This document shows positions 7,441-16,810 of a stretch of DNA of 64,000 nt, in pieces. The DNA comes from JAQBQH01 sp035607415 (lineage in GTDB: Bacteria; Myxococcota_A; Polyangia; Palsa-1104), in contig DATNAQ010000173.1 in NCBI GenBank assembly GCA_035607415.1, positions 1 through 64,000 on the forward strand, given 5' to 3'. The notes beneath the pieces are model-generated. The model saw nothing but the letters and a program-made list of their open reading frames with translations. It was not told the DNA's origin and made no database searches. The translations under genes and the position numbers were made by a program. Within the stretch, counting starts at the first letter, position 1; the number at the start of each line of letters is the position of its first letter.

Positions 7441-10077
7441 ATGAGTTCCGATGCAGCAACGGTGACACCATTTCCGCCGCCTCCATCGGAGCACCCGCAC
7501 GTCGTCCAGTTCTACGAGGACGAATCGTTTCTCACCGAGACCGTCGCGCAATTCATCGGACGGGCCATTGTCGCCGACGACCCCGTCGTCGTGATCGCCA
7601 CTGCATCGCACCGCGACGCATTTTGCGGCCAGCTCCGCAAGAAGCGGATCGACGTCGACGGCTTGTGCGCGAGCGGGCAGATCACGCTGCTCGATGCGCG
7701 TGAGACCCTGGCGAAGCTCATGGTGGACGGCTCGCCGGACGGGGCCCGATTCGGCGAAGTGATAGGCGACGTCTTGGATCGCGTCGGCGCGGGACATGAC
7801 GGGCGCATCATCCACGCGTACGGCGAGATGGTCGATCTCTTGTGGCGCGACGGCAACCGGGCCGCCGCCATCCGACTCGAAGAGCTGTGGAACGATCTCG
7901 GCAAGCGGCGGTCGTTCGAGCTCTTGTGCGCGTACGTGATGGACAATTTCTGCAGGGAGTCCGACGGCGAGGAATTCGCCCGCATCTGCCACCTTCACAC
8001 GCACGCAAGACCGGCCGAGCGTTACGCGACGATCGCCGATGACGTCACACGTCAGCGTGAGATGGCGATTCTCCATCAGCGCGCGTTGGCGCTGCACAAC
8101 GAGGTCGAGCAGCGGAAGAAGATCGAAAGCGAGCTGCGGCGCAGCGAGCAGCGCCTGCGCGAGTTCGTCGAGGAAGCCGTCGTGCCGCTGCATTGGGTCG
8201 ACGGCGACGGCATCATCATCTGGGCGAACAAGGCCGAGCTGCAGATGCTCGGCTACTCGCGCGACGAGTACGTGGGTCAGCCGATCCGGAAATTCCACGC
8301 CGACGCAGACGTCATCGCGGACATCCTGGCACGACTCTCACGTCGCGAAATCTTGCGCGAGTGCCCGTCGCGGCTCGTTTGCAAGGACGGGGCGATCCGG
8401 CACGTGCTGATCGATTCGCACGTGCGCACGGAGAACGACAAGTTCGCGCACACGTGCTGCTTCACGCGGGACATCACCGAGCGGCTGCACGCCGAAGAGG
8501 CGGCCCGCAAACAAGAGGGGCTCGTTCGCGACTTCACCACGCGGCGACAGGCGGAGGAGAAGCTCCGCCAGAGCGAGCTGCGCACGCGGCTGCTCATCGA
8601 AAGCATCCGCGACTACGCGATCTTCATGCTCGATGCGAACGGCAACGTCGCGACCTGGAATCCGGGCGCGCAGCGCATCAAGGGGTACACCGCGTCCGAG
8701 ATCATCGGCCGCCACTTCTCGACGTTCTATCCCGAAGAGGATGTGCAGGCGGGAAAGTGCGAGATGGAGCTGCGGGTCGCCTCGGAGACGGGACGCTTCG
8801 AGGATATTGGATGGCGCGTCCGCAAGGACGGCTCGCGGTTCTGGGCGAACGTCGTCATCAACGCCGTGCACGACGAGCGCGGGCAGCTCGTCGGTTTTTC
8901 GAAGGTGACGCGCGATCTGACGGAGCGGAAGCAGGCCGAAGACGAGCGCGCGGCGCGGATCGCCGCCGAGGAGGCCAACCGCGCCAAGGATGAGTTCCTC
9001 GCGATGCTCGGTCACGAGCTGCGCAATCCGCTGGCGCCGATTGTCACGGCGCTGCAGCTCATGAAGCTGCGCGGAGACATCAGCTCGTCGAAGGAACAAT
9101 TCGTCATCGAGCGTCAGGTCCAGCACGTCACGCGGCTCGTCGACGACCTGCTCGACATGTCGCGCATCGCGCAGAAGAAGATCGAGCTGAAGACGGAGAC
9201 CTTCGAGCTGGCCACCGTCGTGGCCAAAGCCGTGGAGACGGCCAGCCCGCTCATCGAGCAGCGCCGGCACTCGTTTTCCGTGGAGGTTCCGCGGCAGGGG
9301 ATGCCGGTGACGGCCGATCCGATTCGGCTCGCGCAGGTCATCGCGAACCTTCTCACCAACGCAGCGAAGTACACCGAGCCCGAAGGACGCATCGAGCTGA
9401 GCGCGTGGCGGGACGGCCACGAGGTCGTCATTCAGGTGAAAGACAACGGCATCGGCATTCGAGAGGATCTGTTGCCCAAGGTCTTCGACCTGTTCGTGCA
9501 AGGACCGCGTTCCATCGATCGCGGCGAGGGCGGCCTCGGGATTGGTTTGACCCTCGTCAAGAACATCGTGCAGATGCACGGTGGCAGCGTCGTCGCGCTC
9601 AGCGCGGGCCCCGGCAAGGGCAGTGCGTTCGTCGTCCGACTGTCGGCGTCAGCGACGCAAGCGACGGCGGAGCCACCAGCGCCGCGCCTGTCGAGCATCG
9701 AGCGGGTCTCGACACCGCGCCGTGTGCTCGTCGTGGACGACAACGCCGACGCCGCCATGTTGCTGTCGGAGCTGTGCGAGATCGTCGGTCACGAGGTCAA
9801 GGTTGCGTACGACGGTCCGCAGGCGCTGAAGCTGCTCGAAGACGGCTTCCAGCCGGACATCGCGGTTCTCGACATCGGGCTTCCGGTGATGGACGGCTAC
9901 GACCTTGCGACGCGCATGCGTGACAAGCTCGGCTCGTCCTGCCGTCTGTTCGCGCTGACCGGCTACGGCCAGGAGCATGACAAGCAGCGCAGCGTGTCCG
10001 TCGGATTCGAAGCGCATCTGGTCAAGCCGGTCGACCCTTCTCGCGTGCTCAGCTTGATCGCTGGCCAAAAGCGTTGA
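7441..10077 (+). CDS. MEDS-PAS-PAS hybrid histidine kinase with receiver
   Basis: About 878 residues. The N-terminal 18-180 region looks like a MEDS (DcmR-type sensory) domain: HVVQFYEDESFL, then IGRAIVADDPVVVIAT, and the IIHAYGEMVDLLW segment. It is followed by PAS (about 225-345), PAS (about 375-495), HisKA with H525 in MLGHELRNPL, HATPase (NLLTNAAKYT, KDNGIGIRE, GLGIGLTLVK) and a C-terminal receiver (VVDDN; phospho-Asp in VLDIGLPVMDG; KPVD). An in-frame TTG exists at 7411, but AAGGAG directly before ATG 7441 settles the start. MEDS proteins are thought to bind small organic ligands. No HPt is fused, so the two free HPt proteins elsewhere in the window could be relay partners (inference). 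Confidence 0.88.
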   Translation: MSSDAATVTPFPPPPSEHPHVVQFYEDESFLTETVAQFIGRAIVADDPVVVIATASHRDAFCGQLRKKRIDVDGLCASGQITLLDARETLAKLMVDGSPDGARFGEVIGDVLDRVGAGHDGRIIHAYGEMVDLLWRDGNRAAAIRLEELWNDLGKRRSFELLCAYVMDNFCRESDGEEFARICHLHTHARPAERYATIADDVTRQREMAILHQRALALHNEVEQRKKIESELRRSEQRLREFVEEAVVPLHWVDGDGIIIWANKAELQMLGYSRDEYVGQPIRKFHADADVIADILARLSRREILRECPSRLVCKDGAIRHVLIDSHVRTENDKFAHTCCFTRDITERLHAEEAARKQEGLVRDFTTRRQAEEKLRQSELRTRLLIESIRDYAIFMLDANGNVATWNPGAQRIKGYTASEIIGRHFSTFYPEEDVQAGKCEMELRVASETGRFEDIGWRVRKDGSRFWANVVINAVHDERGQLVGFSKVTRDLTERKQAEDERAARIAAEEANRAKDEFLAMLGHELRNPLAPIVTALQLMKLRGDISSSKEQFVIERQVQHVTRLVDDLLDMSRIAQKKIELKTETFELATVVAKAVETASPLIEQRRHSFSVEVPRQGMPVTADPIRLAQVIANLLTNAAKYTEPEGRIELSAWRDGHEVVIQVKDNGIGIREDLLPKVFDLFVQGPRSIDRGEGGLGIGLTLVKNIVQMHGGSVVALSAGPGKGSAFVVRLSASATQATAEPPAPRLSSIERVSTPRRVLVVDDNADAAMLLSELCEIVGHEVKVAYDGPQALKLLEDGFQPDIAVLDIGLPVMDGYDLATRMRDKLGSSCRLFALTGYGQEHDKQRSVSVGFEAHLVKPVDPSRVLSLIAGQKR

Positions 10078-10174
10078 GTCGCGCCGAGTCGTTGCGTCGC
10101 TTGCGCTCCACGCATCCGACGGAAGAGCGTATATTGTCTGACAAGATGGCGGTGGGTGCCGCGGGGAGCGAAGT

Positions 10175-11290
10175 ATGTCGCGCAAGTTGAGTGAGACCGA
10201 ATATCGACTCCTCGTCGAATACTCGCCCGTCATGATCTGGCGCGCGGGGCTCGATGCGAAGTGCGACTACTTCAATGATACGTGGCTGGAGTTCACCGGT
10301 CGTACGCTGGAACAGGAGATGGGCGACGGTTGGGCCGAGGGGGTCCATGCCGACGATCTCGACCGCTGCGTGAAGCACTATCTCGATCACTTCAATCGTC
10401 GCGAAGCGTTCGAGATGGAGTACCGCATCAAGCGGCACGACGGCGTGTATCGCTGGATCTTCGATCGCGGCGTTCCCTTCTCCGACGACGCGGGCGCGTT
10501 TGTCGGGTTCATTGGAAGCTGCATCGACGTCGACGAGCGGCGCCGGGCACACGAGGAGCGCGAGCGGCGTAGCGCCGAGGAGCTGCGGATGGCGCATGAC
10601 TTCGAGAAGCGCATCCTCGCCGTCGTCAGTCACGACATCCGCAATCCGCTCAACGTCATCCAGTTGGCGGCGCGCCACCTCGAGACGGTCGCGAGCGAGG
10701 TCAACGTCGTCAAGCGCGATACCGAGCGGGTGCTGCGCAGCGCGACGCGCATTCAGAACATCGTCGGCGATCTCCTCGACCTGTCGCGCGAGCGCGAAGG
10801 GCAGGGCATCACGATCACTCCCGCCGAGGCAAACCTGGCGTCGCTGTGCCGGCTCGTTCTCGACGAGCTGGAAACGACCGCGCAGGGTCGCGAATTCCAC
10901 TTCGAGTGCTCGGGAGACATCACCGGATACTGGGATGAGAATCGGATCGTCCAGGCCGTCTCGAATCTGGCGAGCAACGCCGTGCAGCACGGCGTTGCCG
11001 GATCGCCGATCATCATGCGCGCGACGGGGGATGTCGACCGCGTCGAGGTTGCCGTGCATAACGACGGCGCCATTCCTGTCGCGATCCTTCCGACCATCTT
11101 CGAGCCGTTCCGCTCCGGCGCGCAGCAGGGCCGTCGTGGCGACGGGCTGGGGCTCGGCTTGTTCATCGCGCGCGCGATCGCGCGCGCCCACAACGGCACG
11201 ATCGAGGTCGATTCGACCCCCGAGCGCGGCACGACGTTCCGCCTCGTCTTGCCGCGCAGGGTCACGGTGGCGCGGGCCGCCGCCGGGTAA
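10175..11290 (+). CDS. PAS sensor histidine kinase
   Basis: A 371-residue soluble kinase: one PAS domain (about 8-125, with FNDTWLEFTGRTLEQEMGDG), a short coiled linker, HisKA with H153 in VVSHDIRNPLN, and HATPase (SNLASNAVQHG, GDGLGLGLFIA). GGGGAG 7 nt before ATG 10175 supports the start. The usual G1 box reads AVHNDGAIP rather than DxGxG, a mild divergence. No regulator is fused. It ends 30 bp from the 3' end of a convergent TonB receptor gene. Confidence 0.9.
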   Translation: MSRKLSETEYRLLVEYSPVMIWRAGLDAKCDYFNDTWLEFTGRTLEQEMGDGWAEGVHADDLDRCVKHYLDHFNRREAFEMEYRIKRHDGVYRWIFDRGVPFSDDAGAFVGFIGSCIDVDERRRAHEERERRSAEELRMAHDFEKRILAVVSHDIRNPLNVIQLAARHLETVASEVNVVKRDTERVLRSATRIQNIVGDLLDLSREREGQGITITPAEANLASLCRLVLDELETTAQGREFHFECSGDITGYWDENRIVQAVSNLASNAVQHGVAGSPIIMRATGDVDRVEVAVHNDGAIPVAILPTIFEPFRSGAQQGRRGDGLGLGLFIARAIARAHNGTIEVDSTPERGTTFRLVLPRRVTVARAAAG

Positions 11291-11320
11291 GCGACTTGAT
11301 CGGGGAGACCCCTGCGGTGC

Positions 11321-13603
11321 TCAGAAGGCGTAGCTGAGGCGCAGCGTCGCCGTCGGGCCGGTCTGCGGGATGCGCACGATCGGCGATACCTCTTCGGTCG
11401 GAGCGGGCTCGTAGTTGGTGACGCCGAGGATGTCGTAGACCTTGAACGTCGCGGTGAAGTTGCGCGGCAGCCCGCGCCACACGAAGAACATGTTCATCAC
11501 GAAGTTGGTCGGGCTCTCCTCGGTGCTGTCGACGGCGAGCCGACGCGGCGAGAGGACGCGCACCTCGGCGCCGAAGAACAGGTGGTCGCGCCAGATCGCG
11601 TAGGAGGCGCCGAGCTTGAACAGGTGATCGGGAGAGTTGAACGCATGCGTGCCGTCGGCGTTGACGGCGTGCTCGTAGGTGTAGTTGCCGTAGACGCGGC
11701 TGCCGTCCTTGAAGGTGCCGGTGAAGCCGACCTCGCCGCCATAGGAGTCGAACGACGTCACGTTCTGCCGCTGCAGCCGTGACGATTGACCCGCCGGACA
11801 GTCGGGCGTCGCCGGCGCCAGCGCCGTCTCCGGCACGCAGACCGTGACGGCATCGATGATGTCGGTGCCGTGCATGTAGTAGGCGGAGGCGGTCATCGAC
11901 ATGCCCTGTGCGATCTGCTGCTGGAAGATGAGCTCGACGTTGTCGGCGCGCTCGGCGCGCAGCTTCGGGTTGTCGAGGATCGACACGTCGTCGGCGAAGT
12001 AGGCTGCGTACCACGAGGGATGCACGAACCCGTGGCCGTAGACCGCCTTGAGCGTGCCGGTCTTGTAGGGGCGCCAGACGACGCCGCCGCGGGGTGAGAA
12101 CTCGTTGCCGAATTGATCGGAGAAGTCGCCGCGGCCTCCGAGCGTCAGGAAGAGCTTGTGCGAGAACGACAGCTCGACCTCGCCGTACGCAGCACCGAAC
12201 AGCAGCGACGATCTGCAGTTCGGGTGCGCGGCGTCGCACAGCTGCACGGCCGGCATGCCGACGGGGCCCGAGGTGTCGTCGCCGTGGAAATAGGTGAACG
12301 AGCCGCCGGCGGTGAGCGAGAGATCCATCAGACGGTAGTGGCGCTGGATGAGCGCGCGCGCCTCGGCGCCGGCCCAGAACGGCGTGGCGTAGTCGCGGAA
12401 GATGTAGCGCTCGTCGGCGGTGTTGTCCTCGCCCGTGTACGCCAGGTGATCTTCGTAGACGTGCCAGTCGAAGTAGCCGTTGACCTGCACCTGCACTTTT
12501 TCGGGAACGCCGATGGTGTAGCCGGCGTCGACGTAGCCGCGCTGGAACGTATAGGTGTTGTCGGGATCGTTGAAGATGGTGAGATAGGGCGCCGTCGGCA
12601 GGTGGCGATCCCAGTATTGGTAGCTGAGCTTGAGCGAGAAGCCCTTGTAGTCGAGGTGTCCGTACAGCGCGTAGCTCGTCTGCGCGTCGGTGGCGTGATC
12701 GCTGGTGGCGAGGCACGAGCGCGGGAAGTCGGTGCCGCCGTCGGCGCGCAGAAGGCAGTCGCTGCCGCTGCGCAGATCGGGGAACGTGAAGCTCTGGCCC
12801 GTCGAGCGATAGGCCTGCGCCTGGATGCCGAACTCGAGGCCGTTGCCGAAGCGATGTCCGACGGTGGCGGCGCCTTTGTAGCCCCACAGGTTCTGCATCT
12901 CGTAGGTGGCGTGCGCCCAATCGGTCTCGGTGCCGCGACGCGTGACGATGTTGATGATGCCGAGGAAGCCGAGCGAGCCGTAGAGCGCCGAAGCGGGGCC
13001 TTTGAGCACCTCGATGTGATCGATCATCGTCGCGTCGAGGCCCATGAGCTCGGGATAGCCGCTATGTGCCCAGAGCTCGTTCTGCGCGTGGCCGTCGACG
13101 AGGATGAGGATGCGGCCGTTGAAGTCGCCCTTGGGGCTGACGCCGCGGATGCCGATATAAGTGTCTTCGTGTGGGCTGGTGACGTACACGCCCGCGATCG
13201 ACTGAATGGCCTCGATCCAATCGCGCCAGCCGAAGGCTTCGAGATCGGCCGCGGTGATGACGGTGGTGTTGGCGGCGGTCTCGCGGACGTCCTGCTCGCG
13301 GCGGGCGGCGATCTCGACCTTCTGGATCTGCGAGTCGAGCTGGAAGAGATCGAGCTCGCTCGAAGCGGCGTCGGCGGGCGGGGGCGCGGCATCCGCCGGC
13401 GGTGGTTGTGCCGGCGTCGTCGGTGGCGCGCTCGGCGCGGGCGGCGTCGTCGGTGGCGCCGCGGGCGTCGGTGGCGCCGCGGGTGTCGTCGACGCCTCGG
13501 GCTTCGTCGCCGGCGCGCCCCCGGTAGGGGCTTGCGCGGATGTCCTTGCGGACAAACACACGAATATCGCTGCCACCGCTACGGCCGCGGTCCGTTGCGT
13601 CAT
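11321..13603 (-). CDS. TonB-dependent outer-membrane receptor
   Basis: About 760 residues. A signal peptide (TQRTAAVAVAAIFVCLSA) is followed by an unusually long Pro/Ala-rich stretch (about residues 25-85), then the plug (VITAADLEAFGWRDWIEAIQ, RILILVDGHAQN, VLKGPASALYGSLGFLGIIN) and a 22-strand-type barrel ending in LRLSYAF with the terminal aromatic residue typical of outer-membrane barrels. The frame opens at 13627, but ATG 13603 follows a GGGGGAG run and begins the signal peptide. The substrate is unknown. A strong sigma-70-like promoter lies just upstream. Confidence 0.92.
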   Translation of the reverse strand: MTQRTAAVAVAAIFVCLSARTSAQAPTGGAPATKPEASTTPAAPPTPAAPPTTPPAPSAPPTTPAQPPPADAAPPPADAASSELDLFQLDSQIQKVEIAARREQDVRETAANTTVITAADLEAFGWRDWIEAIQSIAGVYVTSPHEDTYIGIRGVSPKGDFNGRILILVDGHAQNELWAHSGYPELMGLDATMIDHIEVLKGPASALYGSLGFLGIINIVTRRGTETDWAHATYEMQNLWGYKGAATVGHRFGNGLEFGIQAQAYRSTGQSFTFPDLRSGSDCLLRADGGTDFPRSCLATSDHATDAQTSYALYGHLDYKGFSLKLSYQYWDRHLPTAPYLTIFNDPDNTYTFQRGYVDAGYTIGVPEKVQVQVNGYFDWHVYEDHLAYTGEDNTADERYIFRDYATPFWAGAEARALIQRHYRLMDLSLTAGGSFTYFHGDDTSGPVGMPAVQLCDAAHPNCRSSLLFGAAYGEVELSFSHKLFLTLGGRGDFSDQFGNEFSPRGGVVWRPYKTGTLKAVYGHGFVHPSWYAAYFADDVSILDNPKLRAERADNVELIFQQQIAQGMSMTASAYYMHGTDIIDAVTVCVPETALAPATPDCPAGQSSRLQRQNVTSFDSYGGEVGFTGTFKDGSRVYGNYTYEHAVNADGTHAFNSPDHLFKLGASYAIWRDHLFFGAEVRVLSPRRLAVDSTEESPTNFVMNMFFVWRGLPRNFTATFKVYDILGVTNYEPAPTEEVSPIVRIPQTGPTATLRLSYAF

Positions 13604-13659
13604 CGCTCCCCCAAGCGTTGCCCCCAACGCACGCCGACGTCAGACACGTCGGTCGCCGC

Positions 13660-13689
13660 ACTATATCGGTTCGCCCGAACGCGTGTCAA
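13660..13689 (-). promoter_or_regulatory. Sigma-70-like promoter for the TonB receptor gene
   Basis: On the minus strand, TTGACA (13689-13684) and TATAGT (13665-13660) are separated by 18 bp. The predicted transcript start is about 50 bp before the receptor's ATG at 13603. The match is 6/6 and 5/6 to consensus. Confidence 0.7.
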
Positions 13690-13705
13690 TTCTGCGCATC
13701 CTTTG

Positions 13706-13735
13706 TTGACGGTATCGCGCGGGTTCCTCTAAGCT
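13706..13735 (+). promoter_or_regulatory. Possible promoter of the first chemosensory operon
   Basis: TTGACG (13706-13711), an 18-bp gap, then TAAGCT (13730-13735), placed 45 bp before the GTG start at 13780. The -10 match is weak. It is back-to-back with the better TonB-receptor promoter. Confidence 0.4.
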
Positions 13736-13779
13736 GAAAACGGCGACGTCATACGGTTTTGCAACCAAGGGGGGCCTCG

Positions 13780-14145
13780 GTGCGGAAACGAATTCTCCTC
13801 GTCGACGACACGCTCACGGTGTTGACGCTCGAGCAGGTCTTGCTCGGGCCTGAGTACGAGTTCATCACGGCGAAGAATGGGTCGGACGCCTTCAAGACGG
13901 CGCTCGAGCGCAAGCCGGACCTCATCCTCATGGACATCAACATGCCGGTGATGGACGGCATCGAGAGCCTGCGTCGACTGAAGTCCGACGAGGCGACCAA
14001 GCTCATCCCGGTCGTGATGGTGACGATGCGCAGCGAGGTCGAGAATCAAGCCCGCTGCCGCGAGCTCGGTTGCGACGAATTTCTCACCAAACCCCTCGAG
14101 CGCGATCGTCTGCAGGCGACGGTCAAGCGCATCCTCACCCGCTAG
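13780..14145 (+). CDS. Single-domain response regulator
   Basis: A 121-residue receiver. LLVDD (6-10) is the acidic pocket, D52 in ILMDINMPVMDG is the phospho-site, and FLTKPL holds the conserved lysine. GTG 13780 follows an AAGGGGGG run; an upstream TTG at 13759 is less likely. It is the first gene of a nine-gene chemosensory operon and is followed after 11 bp by the GAF gene. It could be the output or a phosphate sink of the CheA kinase at 17267. Confidence 0.88.
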   Translation: MRKRILLVDDTLTVLTLEQVLLGPEYEFITAKNGSDAFKTALERKPDLILMDINMPVMDGIESLRRLKSDEATKLIPVVMVTMRSEVENQARCRELGCDEFLTKPLERDRLQATVKRILTR

Positions 14146-14156
14146 GAGCGAGCCGC

Positions 14157-14759
14157 ATGCGCACCGAAGCCGCCAAGACTCGTCTCGACGATCTGCTGTC
14201 CGAAGCGCGTCGCTCCGCCGACGAGCTCATCGAGGAGCTCCACCAGGTCGGCGACCAACACGATCTCATCTCGCACCTGTTCGTCGGCGTCGCGCAGCTC
14301 CACGCCAGCCTCAAGCTGAGCGACATCGTCGCCGCGCTGGCGGAGACGCTCATCAACCTCGTCGGCAGCGAGGACTTCGCGCTCTTCGTACGCGACGCGG
14401 CGACCGGACGGTTCGAAAAGCTGTGGTCGACGGGCGCGAACGCGGCGCACCTCGGCGGCTTCGCCGACGGCCAGGGAACGTTCGGGCGCGCGGTGGCGAC
14501 GGGGGCCATCGTCTACGACAGCGGCAGCGTGGCCACCATCCCGCTGGCGGGGAGCCTGAGCCCGGGCTGCTTCGGCGCCGTCGTCATGTGTCGGCTCGTC
14601 GGGCACAAGCCGTCGCTCACCGAGCGCGACCATCAGTTCCTGCTGACCTTCGCCGATCACGGCGCGCGCGCGCTCGAAGCGGCCATCCGCCTGGCGCAAG
14701 CGCCGTCGACGCCGACGTCGATCGCCGACCTCCGTCGGGCGCTCGAGGAAGCACGCTGA
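14157..14759 (+). CDS. GAF-domain protein of a chemosensory operon
   Basis: 200 residues. An N-terminal helical segment (about 1-45, TRLDDLLSEARRSADELIEE) is followed by a GAF domain (about 50-185: LIN(L)VGSEDFALFVRD, FGRAVATGAIVYDSG, GAVVMCRLVGHKPSLTERD). There is no kinase or output domain, so it probably gives a small-molecule or redox input to the array. AGGAG lies 8 nt before ATG 14157. The ligand is unknown. Confidence 0.8.
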   Translation: MRTEAAKTRLDDLLSEARRSADELIEELHQVGDQHDLISHLFVGVAQLHASLKLSDIVAALAETLINLVGSEDFALFVRDAATGRFEKLWSTGANAAHLGGFADGQGTFGRAVATGAIVYDSGSVATIPLAGSLSPGCFGAVVMCRLVGHKPSLTERDHQFLLTFADHGARALEAAIRLAQAPSTPTSIADLRRALEEAR

Positions 14760-14769
14760 CGCGCGCGCG

Positions 14770-15165
14770 ATGAGCTCGCTTCTCGTACGCTCGCAGGGAC
14801 GCGCGGTGGCCTTCGCGCTCGAGGATGTGCTCGAGGTCGTGCGCACCGTCGCCATGGCCGAGCCGTCGACGACGCGCTGGCGCGGCCGCTTCGGGCGCTT
14901 CGCCTGGCGCGGCGCGCTCGTGCCGGCGTGCGAGCTGGCCGTCCGGCTCGACGGCGCAGGGCCGCGGCCGCTCGCCGAATACGTCGATGGACACATCATC
15001 ATCGTCACCGCCGCGGGCGCGGTCGTCGGGTTCGTGGTCGAGCGCGCCGAGACGCTGGTCGAAGAGGTCGAGCCAGGCACGTGTCTGAAGCCGGCGGCCC
15101 TCCTCAGTGTGCGCGAGCGGCGGGGCTGGCAGTCGGAGATGGGCGCGGCGGAGCGGGTGCGATGA
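14770..15165 (+). CDS. cheW: CheW-like coupling protein
   Basis: 131 residues with the CheW beta-barrel pattern: LLVRSQGRAVAFALEDVLEVVR at the start, a second sub-barrel (GRFAWRGALVPACELAVRL) and IIIVTAAGAVVGFVVERAE. It would link the MCP to CheA. Its stop overlaps the CheR ATG (ATGA at 15162-15165). The C-terminus lacks strong conservation, so it is a divergent CheW. Confidence 0.8.
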   Translation: MSSLLVRSQGRAVAFALEDVLEVVRTVAMAEPSTTRWRGRFGRFAWRGALVPACELAVRLDGAGPRPLAEYVDGHIIIVTAAGAVVGFVVERAETLVEEVEPGTCLKPAALLSVRERRGWQSEMGAAERVR

Positions 15166-16439
15166 GGCGCACGCACGGTGCCGCGACGGCAAAGCACGGC
15201 AGCGATCTCGATCGTGCGCTCGTCGATCGCGCGGCGCGCCTGGTCGCCGGGCTCGCCGGGCTGCGCTTCGACGACAGCAATCGCGACGTGCTCGCGGCGG
15301 GCCTGGCGCGCGCGGGGCGCGGATTCGCCGGAGGGGCGGCGGCGCTCGTGGCGGCCGCGGCCGACGGCGATGAGCGCGCACGCGAGACGCTGTGTGGCGC
15401 CATCACCGTCGGCGAGACCTACTTCTTTCGCCACCCCGAGCACTTCGAGCTGATTCGCCGGCTGGCACCGAAGCTCGCGGCCGACGGCAGCGTGCGCGCG
15501 TGGAGCGCCGGCTGTTCTACCGGCGAAGAAACGTGGTCGCTCGCGTTTGCGCTGCGCGACGTGGTCGCGGCGCCGTCGGTGATTGGCACCGACGTCAATG
15601 TCGCGGCGCTGACCACGGCGCGGCGCGGGCGCTACGGCCGCTGGTCGCTGCGCGGCACCGGATTGCCGGCCGAGCTGCGCGTCGCCGCGGCCAATGTCGA
15701 GGTGCCGGCGCCGTTGCGATCGATCGTGCGATTTGCGCCGCTGAACCTCACGAGCGCCGATTGGTCGGCGACGCTCGGCGAGGCGCGCTTCGAGCTCGTC
15801 CTGTGCCGCAACGTGCTCGTCTACTTCGTGCCCGACGCGGCGCGCGCCGTGCTGCGCCGGCTCGCCGACCGGCTGGTCGACGGCGGCGTGCTCGTCGTGT
15901 CGGCGCTCGACGTCGAGCTGGCGCCGCCGGAGCTGGCGTCCGTCGTCGTCGATGGCGTCACAGTGTTGACCCGTCGCAGGGTGGATACCACGCCGCCGCG
16001 CGCTGCGGCGCGGGTCGCCACGACGCCCAGCCCGGCCCCGGCCGCGGGCGCGTCGCGACATACGGTCGATTCGGCGCGCGCGGCGGCGGATCGCGGCGAT
16101 CTGGCGGCCGCCCTCGCCGCCGCCGAGGCGCTCGTCGCCGAGACGCGCGCGCCGGAGACCCTGCACCTGTTGGCGCTGGTGGTCGGCGAGCTGGGCCGAG
16201 CGGCCGACGCGATCCGCTTCTTGCGCGAAGCCGTCGCGCTCGACCCGACCTACGTGCTCGGCCATCTCGGGCTCGGCCTCGCCGACACGCTCGACGGCGA
16301 CACCCGCGCGCTGCACCTCGACCGCGCGCTCGCGCTCGTCGACGGTGTGCCCGACGAGCGCATCATCGGCGGGCCCGACCCGCTGCCGGCGTCGTGGGTC
16401 AAGAAGCTCGCGTCCGCCGCGCGCCAAGGAGCCCGATGA
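15162..16439 (+). CDS. cheR: CheR methyltransferase with C-terminal TPR region
   Basis: 425 residues. The catalytic part is canonical: ITVGETYFFRHPEHF, the SAM-binding motif WSAGCSTGEETWSLAF, and LVLCRNVLVYF. A Pro/Ala linker (about 270-300) leads to a TPR-like helical tail (ARAAADRGDLAAALAAAEAL and following), as in CheR proteins of alternative chemosensory systems. It would add methyl groups to receptor glutamates using S-adenosylmethionine. It overlaps cheW upstream and cheY downstream by 4 bp each. No cheB occurs in this operon. Confidence 0.92.
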   Translation: MRRTHGAATAKHGSDLDRALVDRAARLVAGLAGLRFDDSNRDVLAAGLARAGRGFAGGAAALVAAAADGDERARETLCGAITVGETYFFRHPEHFELIRRLAPKLAADGSVRAWSAGCSTGEETWSLAFALRDVVAAPSVIGTDVNVAALTTARRGRYGRWSLRGTGLPAELRVAAANVEVPAPLRSIVRFAPLNLTSADWSATLGEARFELVLCRNVLVYFVPDAARAVLRRLADRLVDGGVLVVSALDVELAPPELASVVVDGVTVLTRRRVDTTPPRAAARVATTPSPAPAAGASRHTVDSARAAADRGDLAAALAAAEALVAETRAPETLHLLALVVGELGRAADAIRFLREAVALDPTYVLGHLGLGLADTLDGDTRALHLDRALALVDGVPDERIIGGPDPLPASWVKKLASAARQGAR

Positions 16440-16810
16440 GCCGCTCGGTCCTCATCATCGAAGACTCGGCGACGACCCGCTCGGTCGTGAAGATCTACCT
16501 GAGCGGGCACGACCTCGACTTCCACGAGGCGCCCGACGGTGAGCAGGGCCTGGAGCTGGCGCGCCGTCTCCAGCCGGCGGCCATCATCTGCGACCTCAAG
16601 CTGCCCGGCGCCGACGGCTTCACCGTCTGTCGCAAGCTGCGCGCCGATGCCAAGCTGCGCCACACGCCCATCATCCTGTTGACCGGCTCCAAGGGAGAGA
16701 CCCTGGAGAAGGAGGCGCGCAAGGCGGGCGCGACCCACTTCATGACCAAGCCCATCGACGCCGAAGCGTTGGCCAAACGGATCCTCGAGTGCGTTCGACC
16801 CGCCCGCTGA
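16436..16810 (+). CDS. CheY-type response regulator
   Basis: A 124-residue receiver with LIIEDS (6-11), D53 in IICDLKLPGADG, and the lysine in FMTKPI. AAGGAG sits just before ATG 16436, which overlaps the CheR stop. It lies between cheR and cheW-cheA and is the likely direct phosphate acceptor from CheA. Confidence 0.9.
   Translation: MSRSVLIIEDSATTRSVVKIYLSGHDLDFHEAPDGEQGLELARRLQPAAIICDLKLPGADGFTVCRKLRADAKLRHTPIILLTGSKGETLEKEARKAGATHFMTKPIDAEALAKRILECVRPAR

Noticed and set aside
12113..13732. Long plus-strand frame opposite the TonB receptor
   Set aside because: Low-complexity product (Arg/Val/Gly rich) mirroring the receptor gene; no ribosome site or domain.
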